This document shows positions 20,554 through 29,500 of a stretch of DNA of 33,358 bases, in pieces. This DNA comes from CAZGYE01 sp964530165 (GTDB taxonomy: Bacteria > Planctomycetota > Planctomycetia > Planctomycetales > Planctomycetaceae). Each line of letters starts with the position of its first letter. Positions within the stretch are counted from its first letter, which is position 1. The notes beneath the pieces are model-generated. The model did not search any database and was not told where the DNA came from. It worked only from the letters and a program-made list of their open reading frames with translations. Position numbers and translations under genes: made by a program. Where the stretch lies: positions 1 through 33,358 of the forward strand of contig CAZGYE010000024.1 in the NCBI GenBank assembly GCA_964530165.1, in the 5' to 3' direction.

Positions 20554-22446
20554 CATCAGCACGACATCTGCCGCGTCAGCCCGCGCGCACGCTTCCCAAA
20601 AGTGCTTGAACTCAGCAAACTGCTCCGGCAAAATGATGCCGCCCAGGTACTCGACCCGCCGCTCGCAAACCAGTCGCGAGTTTTCGGCGGTTATGCGGCA
20701 GCAGTATTTGCCCCATTCACATTCTTCTTCGCATGTGTACGGGAGACCGTATCCGGTAAAGCCGGCGGGAAGCCCAATTTCGTGCCGTTCGAACATGCCC
20801 AGCACTCCGGGGGCTGCCAGCGGCTGCATTCGTTCGGAAGCGCTCACCGGGCCCGATGTTTGCACCGGTTCGGACCACGGGATGCGGAACAGCAGAATAT
20901 CCTGAATGGGCCGGCCCCATTGCTTCAAGGTCAGCGTGTAGGTGTAACCGACGTCGCGCGTCAGGTCTTCCAGTTCGGTGAATTGGACGTTGCTCACGTC
21001 GGCCCCGGTCAAATCGACGGCGACTGATTGTGCCAGCGTCCGCCGACGATGCTCGTCAGACCGGTCGAGGTAATTCAGTCGCAGCACGACGGATTGTTCG
21101 CCCCGGTTGGTCACTTTGGCGTCGAATTGATACGTTCCGTCCAGCTCGATTCGGCCGTGGCAAACGCGATCGGTCCGATGCTGCGAGGGATCAGCCCGAG
21201 GAACTTCGCGCATGGCGGAATCCTCGCCGTCCAGAAGCAACGCGTTGACGCCCTGATCGTTAAACGGCACATCGCCGAAAGTGTATGGTCCGCCGGCGGC
21301 GTCGAGCCAGAGTTCTTCTCCGTCCACTTCGGTTCGGACCAATGCGTGGTCGAATCGCGGCGCTGGCAGGAAGGGTGTTTCGCCGTTCATCCGCGTCAGC
21401 ACCAGCGCGATTTTCGCCGGGATGTCCAGCTCGCGCAGCATCGAGACCATCAGTGCGGATTTGTCTTTGCAGTCGCCCCGCAAATCTTCCAGCATCTTGC
21501 CCGCTTCACGTGGTGCTTCGAGCGTCAATTCGTGCGGATGCCGGCCGTAACGCACGTCACGGGTTGTGTACCGGTAAATCGCCGAGACTTTGTCCCGATC
21601 GGTCTTCGCATCGTTCGTCAATTCCTCCAGCAGCCGTTTTACCTCGCGCGGCACGGTATCGGCTGGTTCCAGTTCCTGCATGTAATGCTCGGCGACTGGC
21701 TTCCAGGAGGGCAGCGTCGTGACGTCGACCCACGGCGCGAAATCTCTGGGCGGCGGCGTCCACTGGTCCATCTCGATTCCGGGCACGTCCTGCAGATCCC
21801 AGCGGAAGACGTGATAGCCGCGTTCTTCCGATTCCTGCGGCTGCCAGTCAGAATGGTGCAGCTTGACTTCCGCCCGAAACGGCTGGGCCACGGCCACGGT
21901 GAAGCGGAGCCGCCGGCACGGAGCCGGACCCTGCAGAAACATCTGATCCCAGATGCCCGGCGCCACGTCCAACGGGACGAACTGGTCGTACTGTTCTTCG
22001 AATTCGAGCACGACGCCGGGTCGAAGTGGAAAAAACGTCATCGACACGACGCGGCTGTGTGGATCGACCGGTGTGACGGTTCGCTTGGTTTTGCGCTTCG
22101 TGCCGTCCGGCAAATGCACCAGTGCCTTGCGGATGGTTTCCAGCGAGTTCCGCGGATCGTAATCGCGGGTGACTTCGTCCCACTCGGCCAGCTCCTGATC
22201 TCCATGGAGCATTGTGGTAATGTGGAACAGCCGCGAGACCGTTCCGTCGCGGTGCAGCGCGATGACGAGGTCGCTGAGCAAAACCACCTGCCCCCAATGA
22301 CCGGCCTCCTGCAAATCAGGCATCACAGCGGTGGCCTCTTCAAACGAAATGCGAGGCGCGAAGCGGCGAATCTTTCTTGGCCGCTTCAACAGTGTTTTCA
22401 GCAACCGCCGGCGAGGTTTTGGTATGATATCGTTCGATGTCGGCAT
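20533..22446 (-). CDS. DUF3857 / transglutaminase-like protein
   Basis: The 637-aa product has an N-terminal beta-rich DUF3857-like part and a transglutaminase-like cysteine protease fold. A complete catalytic triad can be seen: C326 in LRGDCKDKSALMVSMLREL, H367 in RFDHALVRTEVDGE and D382 in LWLDAAGG. Such proteins often lie in the envelope, but no signal peptide is visible here, only a basic N-terminus (PKPRRRLLKTLLKRPRKIRR), so location is uncertain. The ATG at 22446 is used; an in-frame GTG at 22473 would add nine residues. It is divergent from the molybdenum-carrier-like gene with only 45 bp between starts. The substrate is unknown. Confidence 0.85.
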   Translation of the reverse strand: MPTSNDIIPKPRRRLLKTLLKRPRKIRRFAPRISFEEATAVMPDLQEAGHWGQVVLLSDLVIALHRDGTVSRLFHITTMLHGDQELAEWDEVTRDYDPRNSLETIRKALVHLPDGTKRKTKRTVTPVDPHSRVVSMTFFPLRPGVVLEFEEQYDQFVPLDVAPGIWDQMFLQGPAPCRRLRFTVAVAQPFRAEVKLHHSDWQPQESEERGYHVFRWDLQDVPGIEMDQWTPPPRDFAPWVDVTTLPSWKPVAEHYMQELEPADTVPREVKRLLEELTNDAKTDRDKVSAIYRYTTRDVRYGRHPHELTLEAPREAGKMLEDLRGDCKDKSALMVSMLRELDIPAKIALVLTRMNGETPFLPAPRFDHALVRTEVDGEELWLDAAGGPYTFGDVPFNDQGVNALLLDGEDSAMREVPRADPSQHRTDRVCHGRIELDGTYQFDAKVTNRGEQSVVLRLNYLDRSDEHRRRTLAQSVAVDLTGADVSNVQFTELEDLTRDVGYTYTLTLKQWGRPIQDILLFRIPWSEPVQTSGPVSASERMQPLAAPGVLGMFERHEIGLPAGFTGYGLPYTCEEECEWGKYCCRITAENSRLVCERRVEYLGGIILPEQFAEFKHFWEACARADAADVVLMKGVQRH

Positions 22447-22491
22447 GATGAGACATTTTACAAACCTGACCACAAACAGAAACGGTAAAGC

Positions 22492-22947
22492 GTGTCCATT
22501 GAAAGAATCGTCTCCGGCGGGCAGACCGGGGTCGACCGGGCGGCGTTGGACGTCGCGCTCGAGTTGGGCGTCGCGTGTGGCGGCTGGTGTCCGCTGGGGC
22601 GAAAGGCCGAAGACGGAACGATCGCTGCTGGATATCCGCTCCGGGAAACGCCGTCAGCGGAATACGCGGTCCGCACCAAGTGGAACGTGCGCGACTCGGA
22701 CGGAACGTTGATCCTGACCATTGGCAAGCCTGCCGGCGGGACGGCATTGACGAAATCACTGGCCGGCGAAATGGGCATGCCCTGTCTGACCGTCGATCTG
22801 AATTGGCCCGCCGATGTGGAATCGGTTGTCGAATGGATTGAAGCACATCGAATCAAAGTTCTGAACGTCGCCGGTCCACGCGAGAGCACGTTGCCGGGAA
22901 TCCACCTTCGGGCCGTCGACTTTCTGCGCCAATTCCTGGCTTCCTGA
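22492..22947 (+). CDS. Putative molybdenum cofactor carrier (LOG/Rossmann-like fold)
   Basis: The 151-aa product matches the molybdenum carrier family: ERIVSGGQTGVDRAALDVAL with the phosphate-binding loop at the N-terminus, GGWCPLGRKAEDG, and LTIGKPAGGTALT. Characterised family members bind Moco or tungstate/molybdate anions, though many relatives are untested. The start is GTG at 22492, just where the family N-terminus begins. A functional link with the moaD-moaE-moaA genes about 10 kb away is possible but is not shown by gene order. Confidence 0.82.
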   Translation: MSIERIVSGGQTGVDRAALDVALELGVACGGWCPLGRKAEDGTIAAGYPLRETPSAEYAVRTKWNVRDSDGTLILTIGKPAGGTALTKSLAGEMGMPCLTVDLNWPADVESVVEWIEAHRIKVLNVAGPRESTLPGIHLRAVDFLRQFLAS

Positions 22948-23025
22948 TCAATTGCACGGAGTGCCCCAACGCAGTACGCTGCATTCCTCGTCACAAAACG
23001 ATCATTTGCAAAGGGAGCAATCCGC

Positions 23026-24585
23026 ATGTCGGCTGTCAGTGAGTCTCCGTGTCTGCGTTTGCACAGTCACGACAACATTGCGATCGCGAAGCGGACGGTC
23101 CCTCAAGGGACGGCGTTTCAGTTGGAGCCGGGCGGAAACACGATTGTCACGGCGGACGTCATCGAACTGGGCCATAAGGTGGCCCTTGAGCCGATTCCGC
23201 GGGGTAAGCCGGTTCGCAAATTCGGGCAGCTCATCGGGTTTGCCAGTCGGGACATCGATCCGGGCGGCTGGGTGCATTCCCACAACCTGGGAGTCGGGCA
23301 CTTGAGTTTGGATTACGCTTTTTCGCAGGACGTCCCGCCCGATCCGGAACCGATCACCGGCCGAACCTTTCTGGGATACCGCCGGGCTGACGGGCGAGCG
23401 GCCACGCGGAACTACATTGCGGTGATCAGCACAGTGGACTGCTCGGCAACGACTTCGAAATACGTCGCCCGGCGGATCGACGAATCGCTGCTGGCCGATT
23501 ATCCGAACATCGACGGCATCGTTCCTGTGGTGCACAAGGGAGGCTGTGCGATGCAGTACGGCGGCGAGGATCACCAGCAACTGGCCCGCGTGCTGGCTGG
23601 ATTTGCGAAGCATCCGAACATCGGCGCGTATCTGGTACTCGGTCTCGGCTGCGAAACGGCACAGGGTTCTTATCTGGTAGACAATCACGGGCTGGTCCAG
23701 CTCGACCTGGGGGAACGTTCGAGTGAGCCGTTGCCGCTGCTGATGAATATTCAAGATCACGGCGGAGTGGCCAAGACGGTCGACCGGGCGGTCGAGGTCT
23801 TGAAGCAGATGTTGCCGGTCCTCAACGAGGTCCAGCGGGTTCCGATACCGGTCTCGGAGCTCATACTCGGCACCGAGTGTGGTGGCAGCGACGGCAACAG
23901 CGGCGTCACGGCAAACCCGGCCCTCGGCGTGGCCAGTGACTTGCTGGTGGCACACGGAGGAACGACGATTCTCGGCGAGACACCGGAGATTTACGGCGCC
24001 GAGCACGCCCTCACGCGCAGAGCCCGCACTCCCGAAATCGGCAAGAAATTGGTCGAGCGAATCAAGTGGTGGGAGAAGCATGTCGGCATGTTCGGCGTCG
24101 AGATCGACAACAATCCGTCCGTGGGGAACAAGAGGGGCGGGTTGACTACCATCTACGAGAAGTCGTTGGGCGCGATCGCCAAGGCCGGCAGCACGGCGCT
24201 GTGTGAGGTGTATCGCTATGCCGAGCCGGTCACCGAGAAGGGGTTCGTGATTATGGATACGCCCGGCTTCGACTCAGCGTCGGTGACGGGCATGGTGGCC
24301 GGCGGGGCGAACGTCGTTGTGTTCACCACCGGCCGGGGAAGCTGTTTCGGCTGTAAGCCGGTCCCGACCATCAAAGTGGCGTCGAACACGCCGATGTACG
24401 AACACATGGTTGACGACATGGACGTCAACGCCGGCCGCATTCTCGATGGGGCGTCGGTCTCGTCCCTCGGCCGCGAACTGTTCGAGATGATGATCGCCGT
24501 CGCGAGCGGCGAGCAGACCAAGAGCGAGCGGCAAGGCATCGGCGACGAAGAGTTCTGCCCCTGGAGCATCGGACCGACCTTGTAG
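23026..24585 (+). CDS. uxaA: Altronate dehydratase family protein (UxaA type)
   Basis: The family dehydrates D-altronate to 2-keto-3-deoxy-D-gluconate, or galactarate in close relatives, using iron. The 519-aa product joins an N-terminal SAF domain (about 10-85, with HDNIAIAKRTVPQGT) to the large dehydratase domain with RADGRAATRNYIAVISTVDC, KGGCAMQYGGEDH, GTECGGSDGNSGVTANPALG and a C-terminal GSCFGCKPVPTIKVASN. Length agrees with a fused enzyme, not the split form. The ATG at 23026 follows AAAGGGAGC. No other uronate or sugar-acid gene lies nearby, so the real substrate is uncertain. Confidence 0.88.
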   Translation: MSAVSESPCLRLHSHDNIAIAKRTVPQGTAFQLEPGGNTIVTADVIELGHKVALEPIPRGKPVRKFGQLIGFASRDIDPGGWVHSHNLGVGHLSLDYAFSQDVPPDPEPITGRTFLGYRRADGRAATRNYIAVISTVDCSATTSKYVARRIDESLLADYPNIDGIVPVVHKGGCAMQYGGEDHQQLARVLAGFAKHPNIGAYLVLGLGCETAQGSYLVDNHGLVQLDLGERSSEPLPLLMNIQDHGGVAKTVDRAVEVLKQMLPVLNEVQRVPIPVSELILGTECGGSDGNSGVTANPALGVASDLLVAHGGTTILGETPEIYGAEHALTRRARTPEIGKKLVERIKWWEKHVGMFGVEIDNNPSVGNKRGGLTTIYEKSLGAIAKAGSTALCEVYRYAEPVTEKGFVIMDTPGFDSASVTGMVAGGANVVVFTTGRGSCFGCKPVPTIKVASNTPMYEHMVDDMDVNAGRILDGASVSSLGRELFEMMIAVASGEQTKSERQGIGDEEFCPWSIGPTL

Positions 24586-24610
24586 CCGCCGGCGAACCGC
24601 AGAAGCACTC

Positions 24611-24634
24611 CGCTTTCAGCAGTCAGCTCTCAGC
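24611..24634 (-). repeat. Heptamer repeat GCTGANN, copy 3
   Basis: On the minus strand it reads GCTGAGA-GCTGACT-GCTGAAA-GCG, three heptamers of the same type as those after rpoA and nth. It begins about 25 bp after the uxaA stop. Confidence 0.65.
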
Positions 24635-24641
24635 AACAAGA

Positions 24642-24860
24642 CCGGCTTAGCCGCAATACCGTTTAACGAAGCATAACTCCAATGCACTCATTCGCTTTCG
24701 TGAAGCTGAGGGAACGGTGTGGCTGGGGCTGAGTCCGCGAAGCCCCAGATCTTACGGTGATCGACTCCCTGGGGCATCGAAGACTCTGACCCAGCCACCC
24801 ATCACAAATCGTTTGCACATTTCCACATAGGCTTCGTGAAACGGTATTGGGCTTAGCCGG
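24642..24860. mobile_element. MITE-like element with nested inverted repeats
   Basis: The outer arms 24642-24672 and 24831-24860 are about 30 bp and pair with two mismatches and one single-base indel (core AATACCGTTT). Inside lies a second imperfect inverted repeat of 30 bp (about 24719-24748 against 24773-24798 and following bases) framed by GTGGCTGGG and CCCAGCCAC, matching at roughly 25 of 30 positions. The 219-bp element encodes nothing. Size, terminal inverted repeats and lack of coding capacity fit a miniature inverted-repeat transposable element; no target-site duplication was confirmed. Confidence 0.6.
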
Positions 24861-24966
24861 GATTCTTCATCAACCGCCAAGACGCCAAGAGGACAAAGAT
24901 CGTAACGTCAACTGACAAGGGATGTTGGGGTAACTGTCGTTCGCTTCCTGTTCGGAACACACTGTT

Positions 24967-25001
24967 GACCGCTGATCGCTGACCGCTAATCGCTGATCGC
25001 T
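24967..25001 (+). repeat. Five-unit heptamer array
   Basis: Five adjacent 7-bp units: GACCGCT, GATCGCT, GACCGCT, AATCGCT, GATCGCT. In another phase they read GCTGATC/GCTGACC, the same GCTGANN family seen at three other intergenic sites in the window, here in its longest form. Confidence 0.75.
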
Positions 25002-25169
25002 CTGTTCGACAACGCCGTCAAACCCGGCAGATCCCGAATAATCGTTACAGATTAACATCTTACCGAACCGATACTACCGACAGGTCCGTCTGTGAACGCG
25101 CGGATTGTTCCGCGCGGGAGCGGCGGACTACGCGAGAGAGGAACTCCGCTGATCGGTAGGAACGTTTTG

Positions 25170-26546
25170 ATGCGGCGAAAACACTGGTGGGCATCGTTCA
25201 TGAGCTTTTTGCTCCTGACGTTGTTGAGCGGCCGAGCGGCCGACGCTCAAGTGACCGCCGGTCCATACGCCCCAGCCGGTTCACCGGCTTCGCCCGGAGC
25301 GAGCGATCCGGGCGGTTTCCCAGCGAGCTACGCACCTTGGCCTGGTATGTCGCCCTACGAGAACCATTACAGCCGGCACTACAACGAAAACGGTTTGTGG
25401 AACTGGGACGCGAACAATAAACCCCAACGGTACTTCTTCACGCTCGAATCGCTCGTGTCGCGGACCAAGCGTCCGGAGGAAAACCGGGTCGGTTCTCCCG
25501 GCGTACCTCCGCTTGAGGACGGATTCTTTCGTCCGATCAATTTTGGCGCATTTACCTCAGGCATCATCGGCAACGTGAGCATCAACACGGGTGCCGTGTT
25601 CCAAGATCGAAAGCCCGACCCAACGGCTCCCGGCATCCGCGGGACATGGGGATTTTCCAATCCGGACGGTAGCGGTTTGGAGATTGCCGGGTTTTGGTCT
25701 TCCGACGTTAACTGGTTGTTCCGGCGGGGGACGGACCCCCTGATAGACTTCGACCCAACAGCGCTGCGGATCACCGCAGCGCTGCCGCTGGACGATGGAC
25801 TGGGTGGTTCCAGCGTTCCATACGACAAGTTGTTCAAGATTTCCTACGACACCGAAACATTCGGGGCGGAAGTGACCTGGCTGTTGACTCCGAAATGGGA
25901 CCGCCGATTCTTCACAGTGCGTCCGCTGTGGGGGTTTCGGTACATGTTCATTCGCGAGCGATTTCTGTTCGAAGGCAAAGACAGCGGACTGGCGATTACG
26001 TTCAACCCGGACGGCACTCCCGATCTGACGGTGGATCCGGTCTTCGTTGTTCCCGCCTTCCACTCGAATCTGCAATCGGCGGTCCGCAGCCATTTGGCCG
26101 GCCCGCAGATCGGTTTGCGGTACGAGTTGGGCCGCGACAAGCTCAAGATCTGGGGTGAGTCGATCGCCGGCATCCTGGCGAACCGCGAATCAATCGAGTT
26201 GTCGGGGAACGGGATCGGTGATGGATTTAATACGAATGGTCCGAATTTCGTACAGGAAAGCCCTTTCTCCGGAAGCCAAGTGCATACTCACGTCTCCCCC
26301 CTGCTGGAGCAGTCGGTCTATCTCGAAATGAAGGTGTTCGGCCTGATCCCGATCCTGCGGAAGATGCACGTCCTGGAAAATGCGAAACTGCGGGCCGGTT
26401 ATTCGATCACCGGCGTTTGGGAGATGTCCCGCCCCGGCAGCAGTTTCATCTGGCAGGGGTTGCCGCGGCACCCCCGAATCCAGGTCCAGCGCGCCGACAA
26501 ATGGTATATAAAAAGTTGGCACTTCGGGATTTACTGGAACTACTGA
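25170..26546 (+). CDS. BBP7-type beta-barrel outer-membrane protein
   Basis: The 458-aa product starts with a signal peptide (MRRKHWW, hydrophobic core FMSFLLLTLLSG, probable cleavage after AADA). Alternating hydrophobic strands follow, with conserved-looking WLFRRG, EVTWLLTPKWDRRFFTVRPLWGFRY-type segments and a terminal aromatic strand ending HFGIYWNY, the classic barrel-assembly end signal. The pattern fits the BBP7 putative porin family, which is abundant in planctomycetes. The ATG at 25170 is preferred over the upstream 25092 start because GGTAGGAA lies 5-12 bases upstream and the signal peptide starts there. Its last 7 bp overlap the convergent RND gene. Confidence 0.82.
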   Translation: MRRKHWWASFMSFLLLTLLSGRAADAQVTAGPYAPAGSPASPGASDPGGFPASYAPWPGMSPYENHYSRHYNENGLWNWDANNKPQRYFFTLESLVSRTKRPEENRVGSPGVPPLEDGFFRPINFGAFTSGIIGNVSINTGAVFQDRKPDPTAPGIRGTWGFSNPDGSGLEIAGFWSSDVNWLFRRGTDPLIDFDPTALRITAALPLDDGLGGSSVPYDKLFKISYDTETFGAEVTWLLTPKWDRRFFTVRPLWGFRYMFIRERFLFEGKDSGLAITFNPDGTPDLTVDPVFVVPAFHSNLQSAVRSHLAGPQIGLRYELGRDKLKIWGESIAGILANRESIELSGNGIGDGFNTNGPNFVQESPFSGSQVHTHVSPLLEQSVYLEMKVFGLIPILRKMHVLENAKLRAGYSITGVWEMSRPGSSFIWQGLPRHPRIQVQRADKWYIKSWHFGIYWNY

Positions 26547-29500
26547 GCCCGGCGCAGGTCGAAGAAGATCATGTTCAGCGCCGGCACAATGACGAGCGTC
26601 AGCCCCGTGGCAAAGATCAGCCCGAAGGTCAGCGTGACGGCCATCGGGATCAGAAACTTCGCCTGGAAGCTGGTCTCGAACAACAACGGGGTCAAGCCGG
26701 CGACAGTGGTCAATGTGGTGAGCAGAATGGCCCGCAGCCGCAGCTTCGCCCCTTGTATGCTGGCCTCGAAGTCATCCATTCCGCGCCGGATGCGGCTGTT
26801 GATGAAGTCGACCAGGATTAACGCGTCGTTCACCACGATTCCCGTCAGCGCGACCAGTCCGATCCAGCTAAGGATTGTCATAGGGTTGCCGGTGACCCAA
26901 TGACCGACGATCGCGCCCTGTATGCCAAACGGTATGGCCGACATCACCACCAACGGCTGGACGTACGAACGGAACAAGCCGGCCAGCAGCATGTAAATGA
27001 GCAACAACGCCACCGGAAAGGCCAGTTTGAGACCGCTAAAGGCTTTTGTCATCTCCTCGTAACTGCCGAGGAATTCGATCTGTGTGTCGGGATGTTCCGG
27101 CTTGATCTCGGTGTCGAACTTCTGCCGGATCTTTTCCAAAATCTCGGACATGCTGGCAACTTTCTGGTCCACTGAGCCAAACACGGTCACGGAGCGTCGC
27201 TGCTGGCTGCGATGGATGGTGGTATAACTTTCGGCCTCGGTCAACTCGGCGACCTCTCCCAGCGGAACCCAGCCGCGTTTGCCCGCGGTGAGACCCGTCG
27301 GGATCCACATCGATTCGAGGTTGTAAACGCTCTCGCGAAAGTCCTCGGGATAGCGGACCATGATTTTGACGTCTTCGCGGTTTCGCATGAACCGCCGGGC
27401 TTCTCTGCCGTACATCGCCGAACGGACATGGTTGCCCAGCGCGCTCACGTCGATTCCCGTCGGCCGGGCGGAATCACGCAGTCTGAGCCGCACCTCGCGT
27501 TTGCCCTTGTCGAAGTCGTCGTCGAGGTCTGAGACGCCCTCGTAGCGTGAGAGTGCCACTTTCAGCTCATTCGCGACGGCCACGATCTCATCGAAATCTT
27601 CGCCGGTCACTTTGATGTGGATCGATTTGCCCCCAGGACCGCCGTAGATGGCGTCCCAGGTGACGGAATTCACGCCCGGCAGCCGCGCCGACATCCTGCG
27701 AAACTCGACAAGCAGTTGCTGGCTGGAGCGTTCGTTGTTCAACTCTCGCTCGTCGGCCGGCTTCAGTTCGATGACGATCTGTCCCAGATGCGATTGATCG
27801 TTCAGAGCCGTCGCACCGGTGCCGCGGAAATCGTATTGCCGCGCGACGTTGGTTTGCACGTTGACCACTTCAGGCACTGTGGCCGCGTAAAGATCGATGA
27901 TCTTCAATCGATCCTTGACGTTCTCAGCCGTGGTTCCCACCGGCATCTCGACGTCACAAATCAGCGTCTCGCTGTCCATTTTCTGGATAAACACCCGTTC
28001 GACAATTCCGCCGGCGAACAGACCCAGCGACATCATCAAGAGCGCGACTGCGACCGCGACCGTGACATACCGCCAGCGGAGCGCCAGCCGCAGGAATCGC
28101 TCGTAGGTCCTCGCCAAAGCCCCGTGATACAGCCGATCCTGCATGCCCCGGAAACCAATGAGCCGGCGGCTGAACAGGCTGCGCGCCGCGCGCCGCGCTG
28201 CGCGGTCCTCCTTTTGTTTCTTCGAGGGCAGATGCGAAAGGTGCGCGGGCAAAATGAGCAGCGCCTCGACCAGCGAAACGCTCAGCGCTGCCAGAACCAC
28301 GATCGGTAACTGCCCCATGAAGTCGCCGATTTGCCCTTTGATAAACAACAGCGGGGCGAACGCCGCGATCGTCGTCAACACGGCAATCGTGACCGGCCAC
28401 ATCACCTCTTCGGCTCCGCGGACTGCAGCCCTCATCGGCGGAAGCCCTGCTTCCACGTGGCGATAGATGTTTTCGCCGATCACAATCGCGTCATCGACGA
28501 TGATCCCCAGCACAATGATCAGGCCGAACATCGTCAGCAGGTTGATCGTCGAACCGAAGGCCCACATCACGATGAACGTCCCCAGAAACGATACGGGCAG
28601 TCCCATGGCCGCCCAGAACGCCACTCGCCAGTTCAGAAACAGATTGAGCGAGATCAGCACCAGCAGCAGTCCGTTCCTGCCGTTTCGCATCATCAGATCG
28701 AGACGCCCCTCCACAAATCGGGACAGATCGGTATGCAGCGCAATCTTGAAATTGTGATCGAACGGTGATGCTCGACTTTCCTCGTACTTCGCCAGCGGAT
28801 CCGGTCGGCCGGTCGTTTTGCCGACCAGCCAGCCGACTCCTTGCGAAATGGAGGCCCCCGTCAATCGAAACGGCTTCGCATACCACGGGCTTGCGTACGC
28901 TGCGTCGAAACCGTAGGGATCGAAGGCGGCCCCCTGCTTGCCGTACACGTAAGCCTTTACCAGCGTCGCAATTTGGATGGCATCTTGCGATCTGGTCTTG
29001 TAAACGATGCAGTGAACCGCCGGCTCGCCGTTGAAATAGCTTTCCAGATCGGAGTCGACGAAATCGTCGCGAATCACGGCGACGTCGGCCAGAAAGATCT
29101 TTCGGCCGTCCGGCTCGCTGCGGACCACGAGGTCTTCCAGATCGACGCCGCGGGTCTCTTCGCCCAGCGTGCGGACCGAGATGCTGGTGCGATCCCCCTT
29201 GAGCTGGCCCCCGGAGACGTCAAGGTTGGTGAGTGCAATGGCCCGTGCCACCTCGTCGAATGTGATGTCGTATTCGAGCAGCCGCTCGGGGCGGATCTCG
29301 ACACTGATCTCATCGTCCCGCGTTCCGGAAATCTCGACGTCGCTGACGCCCGGCAGCAGCAGCAATTCGTCGCGCAAGCTCCGGGCGGCGCGTTTCAGAT
29401 CGGCCTCTCGGCCCTCACCGTAGATGGCCACCATAATCACCGGCAGCTTCGGTTCGAGCTTGCTGATCGTGACCTGTTCGACGTCCTCGGGCATATCTTC

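Larger units (their letters stand above)
24586..25169. other. 584-bp non-coding region with several repeats
   Basis: No convincing reading frame lies here. It holds a GCTGANN heptamer patch (24611-24634, minus strand), a MITE-like nested inverted repeat (24642-24860), a short CCGCCAAGACGCCAAGAGG element (24875-24893) and a five-unit heptamer array (24967-25001). The last 170 bp before the BBP7-like gene presumably contain its promoter, but I see no convincing -35/-10 pair. Confidence 0.7.

Noticed and set aside
24967..25001. Heptamer array as a CRISPR array
   Set aside because: Units are 7 bp and adjacent without spacers, and no cas gene is nearby.
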